Assembly (NCBI GenBank): GCA_021767625.1
Contig: JAASTB010000013.1
Span: forward strand, 1-17,920
Source: Wenzhouxiangella sp.
GTDB lineage: Bacteria; Pseudomonadota; Gammaproteobacteria; Xanthomonadales; Wenzhouxiangellaceae
Direction of reading: 5' to 3'
Length of the DNA: 17,920 bases
A program made the position numbers and the translations under genes. The notes under the pieces were generated by a model. That model saw only the letters and a program-made list of their open reading frames with translations, had not been told where the DNA came from and did no database searches. Within the stretch, counting starts at the first letter, position 1. Each line of letters opens with the position of its first letter. Below are positions 15,784-17,920 of the stretch, in pieces.

Positions 15784-16193
15784 CACAGCGTCCTCGCTAC
15801 AAAGGTGGTGCGGACACTCAGCTTGGCTGCGGCGCGGCGGAACGCCTCGCGTGCCACGTCCTCGCTGACGCCCTGGATTTCATAAATCACGCGTCCGGGC
15901 TGGATCGGGGCAACCCAGTACTCGACGTTGCCCTTGCCCTTACCCATGCGGACTTCGACCGGCTTGCTCGTGACCGGCTTGTCCGGGAACACGCGGATCC
16001 AGAGCTTGCCGCCACGCTTGACGTGGCGCGTGATCGCACGACGGGCCGACTCGATCTGGCGGGCCGTGATGAACCCGCGCGTCGTCGCTTGCAGGCCGTA
16101 TTCGCCGAAGCTAACGCGGTTACCCACGTGCGCCAGGCCGCGATTGCGTCCCTTCTGCTGCTTTCTGAACTTGGTGCGTTTCGGCTGCAGCAT
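15783..16193 (-). CDS. rplP: 50S ribosomal protein L16 (uL16)
   Basis: The protein has 136 residues, as in E. coli. It opens with MLQPKRTKFRKQQKGRNRG and has the RGFITARQIESARRAITRHVKR helix, WIRVFPDKPVTSKPVEVRMGKGKG and VEYWVAPIQPGRVIYEI. L16 organises the A-site side of the peptidyl transferase centre and the docking of the tRNA acceptor arm. Arg82 aligns with E. coli Arg81, the residue hydroxylated by YcfD. The gene lies 3 nt after the rpsC stop and overlaps rpmC. Confidence 0.98.
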   Translation of the reverse strand: MLQPKRTKFRKQQKGRNRGLAHVGNRVSFGEYGLQATTRGFITARQIESARRAITRHVKRGGKLWIRVFPDKPVTSKPVEVRMGKGKGNVEYWVAPIQPGRVIYEIQGVSEDVAREAFRRAAAKLSVRTTFVARTL

Positions 16194-16196
16194 CGT

Positions 16197-16886
16197 TTAG
16201 CTCTCCTTGCGTGCACCGCCCTTGGCCGGTGCATTTTCCGAACTCTTCTCGGCATACAGGTCGAAGACCTCGCCCTTGTACACCCAGACCTTGATGCCGA
16301 TGACGCCGTAAGTCGTGGCGGCTTCGGCCGTTCCGTAATCGATGTCGGCACGCAGCGTGTGCAGCGGCACGCGACCTTCGCGATACCACTCGGTGCGCGC
16401 GATATCGGCGCCGTTGAGGCGGCCGCCGACCTGCACCTTGATGCCCTGGGCGCCAAGACGCATGGCGTTACCCACCGAGCGCTTCATGGCGCGGCGGAAC
16501 ATCACGCGGCGCTCGAGCTGCTGCGCGATGCTTTCGGCAACCAGCTTGGCGTCGAGTTCCGGCTTGCGGATCTCGTTGACCCGGATATGCGTCGGCACAC
16601 CCATGATCTTGCTGACGTCGCGACGAAGCTTCTCGATGTCCTCGCCCTTCTTCCCGATCACGATACCCGGACGTGCCGTGTGCACGGTGATCTCGGCCGA
16701 CTTGGCCGGACGCTCGATCTCGATGCGACTGACCGCCGCGTGAGAGAGCGCCTTTTCCAGGAACGCCCGAGCCTTCAGGTCGGTGTTGAGCTGGTCGGCG
16801 AAGTCGTTCGACTCCGCGTACCACTTGGCGCCCCAGTCCTTGGCGATTCCAAGACGAATTCCGGTTGGATGTACCTTGTGACCCAT
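16197..16886 (-). CDS. rpsC: 30S ribosomal protein S3 (uS3)
   Basis: The protein has 229 residues (E. coli 233). It opens with MGHKVHPTGIRLGI. A type-II KH domain (about 39-110) has its GxxG loop as GKKG (78-81). The mRNA-entry helicase residues known in E. coli, R131, R132 and K135, are present at the same positions. The C-terminal domain has GGRLNGADIARTEWYREGRVPLHTLRADIDYG, then a short charged tail. S3 forms the mRNA entry pore with S4 and S5. It starts 2 nt after the rplV stop. Confidence 0.98.
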   Translation of the reverse strand: MGHKVHPTGIRLGIAKDWGAKWYAESNDFADQLNTDLKARAFLEKALSHAAVSRIEIERPAKSAEITVHTARPGIVIGKKGEDIEKLRRDVSKIMGVPTHIRVNEIRKPELDAKLVAESIAQQLERRVMFRRAMKRSVGNAMRLGAQGIKVQVGGRLNGADIARTEWYREGRVPLHTLRADIDYGTAEAATTYGVIGIKVWVYKGEVFDLYAEKSSENAPAKGGARKES

Positions 16887-16888
16887 GA

Positions 16889-17221
16889 TTAGTCCTCTGC
16901 CACGACAATGGTGATGTGACTGGTGCGCTTGAGGATGCGCGTAAAGCGCCCTTTCGCGCGCGGCATGCCGCGCTTGAACGTCGGACCTTCGTCGACGAAG
17001 ATCGTGCGCACTTTCAGCTCGTCGATATCGGCGCCGCTGTTGTGCTCGGCATTGGCGATCGCGGACATCAGTACCTTGCGGACGATGTGCGCGGCCTTCT
17101 TGTTGCTGAACGTCAGCATCTCGTCTGCCCTTTCCACCGGCAGACCGCGAATCTGGTCGGCGACCAGTCGGGCCTTCTGCGGCGAGATGCGCGCGCCCTT
17201 GAGCTTTGCTGTAGCTTCCAT
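16889..17221 (-). CDS. rplV: 50S ribosomal protein L22 (uL22)
   Basis: The protein has 110 residues from the ATG, the E. coli length. The globular part has ISPQKARLVADQIRGLPVE and SNKKAAHIVRKVLMSAIANAEHN. The long beta-hairpin (about 80-98, with KRGMPRAKGRFTRILKRTSH) lines the exit tunnel; changes there give macrolide resistance in other bacteria, and no deletion is seen here. A GTG lies directly before the ATG in frame, and the AAGGG ribosome site is 9 nt from the GTG and 12 nt from the ATG, so an extra N-terminal Met is possible. rpsS ends 18 nt upstream. Confidence 0.96.
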   Translation of the reverse strand: MEATAKLKGARISPQKARLVADQIRGLPVERADEMLTFSNKKAAHIVRKVLMSAIANAEHNSGADIDELKVRTIFVDEGPTFKRGMPRAKGRFTRILKRTSHITIVVAED

Positions 17222-17239
17222 CACCGTCTCGAACCCTTG

Positions 17240-17512
17240 TTACTTGGACCTGCGGTCACCGCTGTGACCCTTGAAAGTTCTCGTCGGCGCGAACTCGCCG
17301 AGCTTGTGACCGACCATGTTCTCGTTGATCAGGATCGGCATGTGCTGCCGGCCGTTGTGCACGGCAATGGTCAAGCCGACCATTTCCGGCATGATCATCG
17401 AGCGGCGCGACCAGGTTTTGATCGGGCGCCGGTTGTTGGCTTCGACGGCCGCTTCCACCTTCGCCTGAAGGTGATGGTCGATAAACGGCCCTTTCTTGAT
17501 AGAACGTGGCAT
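17240..17512 (-). CDS. rpsS: 30S ribosomal protein S19 (uS19)
   Basis: The protein has 90 residues (E. coli 92). It opens with MPRSIKKGPFIDHHL and has KTWSRRSMIMPEMVGLTIAVHNG and HKLGEFAPTRTFKGHSGDR. S19 binds the 30S head together with S13 and contacts the A-site tRNA and the B1a bridge. The ATG follows AGGA about seven bases upstream and lies 12 nt after the rplB stop. Confidence 0.98.
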   Translation of the reverse strand: MPRSIKKGPFIDHHLQAKVEAAVEANNRRPIKTWSRRSMIMPEMVGLTIAVHNGRQHMPILINENMVGHKLGEFAPTRTFKGHSGDRRSK

Positions 17513-17524
17513 AACGTTTTCCTG

Positions 17525-17920
17525 TTACTTGCGCTTGCGCGAACGCGAAATGTACTTGTCGGTGCGCTTGTTCTTGCGGGTGCGCTTGCCCTTGGTGGAC
17601 ACGCCCCAGGGCGTCACCGGATGACGACCGCCCGAGGTTCGACCCTCACCGCCACCGTGCGGGTGATCAACCGGGTTCATGGCCACACCGCGAACCGTCG
17701 GGCGCACACCGCGCCAGCGCTTGGCGCCGGCCTTGCCCAGCTTCTCGAGGTTGTGCTCGACGTTAGCCACCTGGCCGATCGTCGCGCGGCAGTTGGCGTG
17801 CACCTTCCGCATCTCACCCGAACGAAGCAGCACGGTCGCGTACTGACCTTCTCGCGCCACCAGCTGAACCGCTGCACCGGCGCTGCGCGCCAGCTGCGCG
17901 CCCTTGCCCGGCTTGAGCTC
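17525..17920 (-). CDS. rplB: 50S ribosomal protein L2 (uL2), C-terminal part, cut by window edge
   Basis: The last 131 residues of about 275 are visible; the frame stays open to the right edge, where it begins ELKPGKGAQLARSAGAAVQL. The conserved NPVDHPHGGGEG is present, including the histidine (E. coli His229) important for peptidyl transfer, and the C-terminus ends in a basic tail (DKYISRSRKRK). L2 is needed for subunit joining and the peptidyl transferase centre. An internal GTG (17858-17860) is not a real start. Partial only because the window ends. Confidence 0.97.
   Translation of the reverse strand, partial: ELKPGKGAQLARSAGAAVQLVAREGQYATVLLRSGEMRKVHANCRATIGQVANVEHNLEKLGKAGAKRWRGVRPTVRGVAMNPVDHPHGGGEGRTSGGRHPVTPWGVSTKGKRTRKNKRTDKYISRSRKRK

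Noticed and set aside
6726..17920. The ribosomal cluster as a site of an inserted novel system
   Set aside because: Every spacer was examined. Gene order, lengths and motifs match the standard gammaproteobacterial arrangement, and no extra gene, insertion or frameshift is present.

Overview
This window is a GC-rich bacterial chromosome segment. About two thirds of it is the conserved S10-spc-alpha ribosomal protein cluster, read on the minus strand. The order rplB-rpsS-rplV-rpsC-rplP-rpmC-rpsQ-rplN-rplX-rplE-rpsN-rpsH-rplF-rplR-rpsE-rpmD-rplO-secY-rpmJ-rpsM-rpsK-rpsD-rpoA-rplQ is the gammaproteobacterial one. It includes a zinc-free 101-residue S14 and an alpha subunit whose promoter-binding residues match E. 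coli. I infer a gammaproteobacterium, perhaps of the Xanthomonadales/Chromatiales/Wenzhouxiangella type, but I cannot fix the family from sequence alone.

Layout by region. (a) 1-142: a non-coding leader with a long two-part stem-loop (16-56) and a possible -10 box. (b) 143-685, plus strand: a SYLF-domain outer-membrane lipoprotein. (c) 670-2202, minus strand: a membrane-anchored GGDEF-EAL protein whose stop codon lies inside the end of the lipoprotein gene. Its GGDEF site is degenerate and its EAL site is intact, so it probably hydrolyses c-di-GMP. (d) 2311-6589, minus strand: a tightly coupled three-gene unit, AsmA-like protein > RarD-type permease > MsbA-type ABC exporter. The genes are joined by GTGA and ATGA stop/start overlaps. 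(e) 6667-6698: a strong intrinsic terminator ending the ribosomal cluster. (f) 6726-17920, minus strand: the ribosomal cluster, with rplB cut by the window edge.

The cluster runs as one dense unit with gaps of 2-60 nt. The E. coli spc promoter position (rpsQ-rplN) has only 14 nt here, so S10 and spc appear fused. A good sigma70-type promoter (TTGGCA-N17-TAAAAT) sits in the 92-nt rpmJ-rpsM gap, where the alpha operon promoter is expected. Translational coupling is visible at rplP/rpmC, rpmC/rpsQ, rpsE/rpmD and rplO/secY. The products build both ribosomal subunits, the Sec translocon channel and the RNA polymerase alpha subunit.

No stretch over 300 bases lacks a gene. The largest gaps are 1-142, 6590-6725, 2203-2310 and 9596-9687, and each is described. 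I saw no tRNA, rRNA, CRISPR array, insertion sequence, toxin-antitoxin or phage gene. I do not see a convincing undescribed system. The observations most worth checking are the AsmA-RarD-ABC unit, the EAL protein with a broken GGDEF motif, the unusual codons at the rplE and rpsM starts, and the stem-loop at the left edge.
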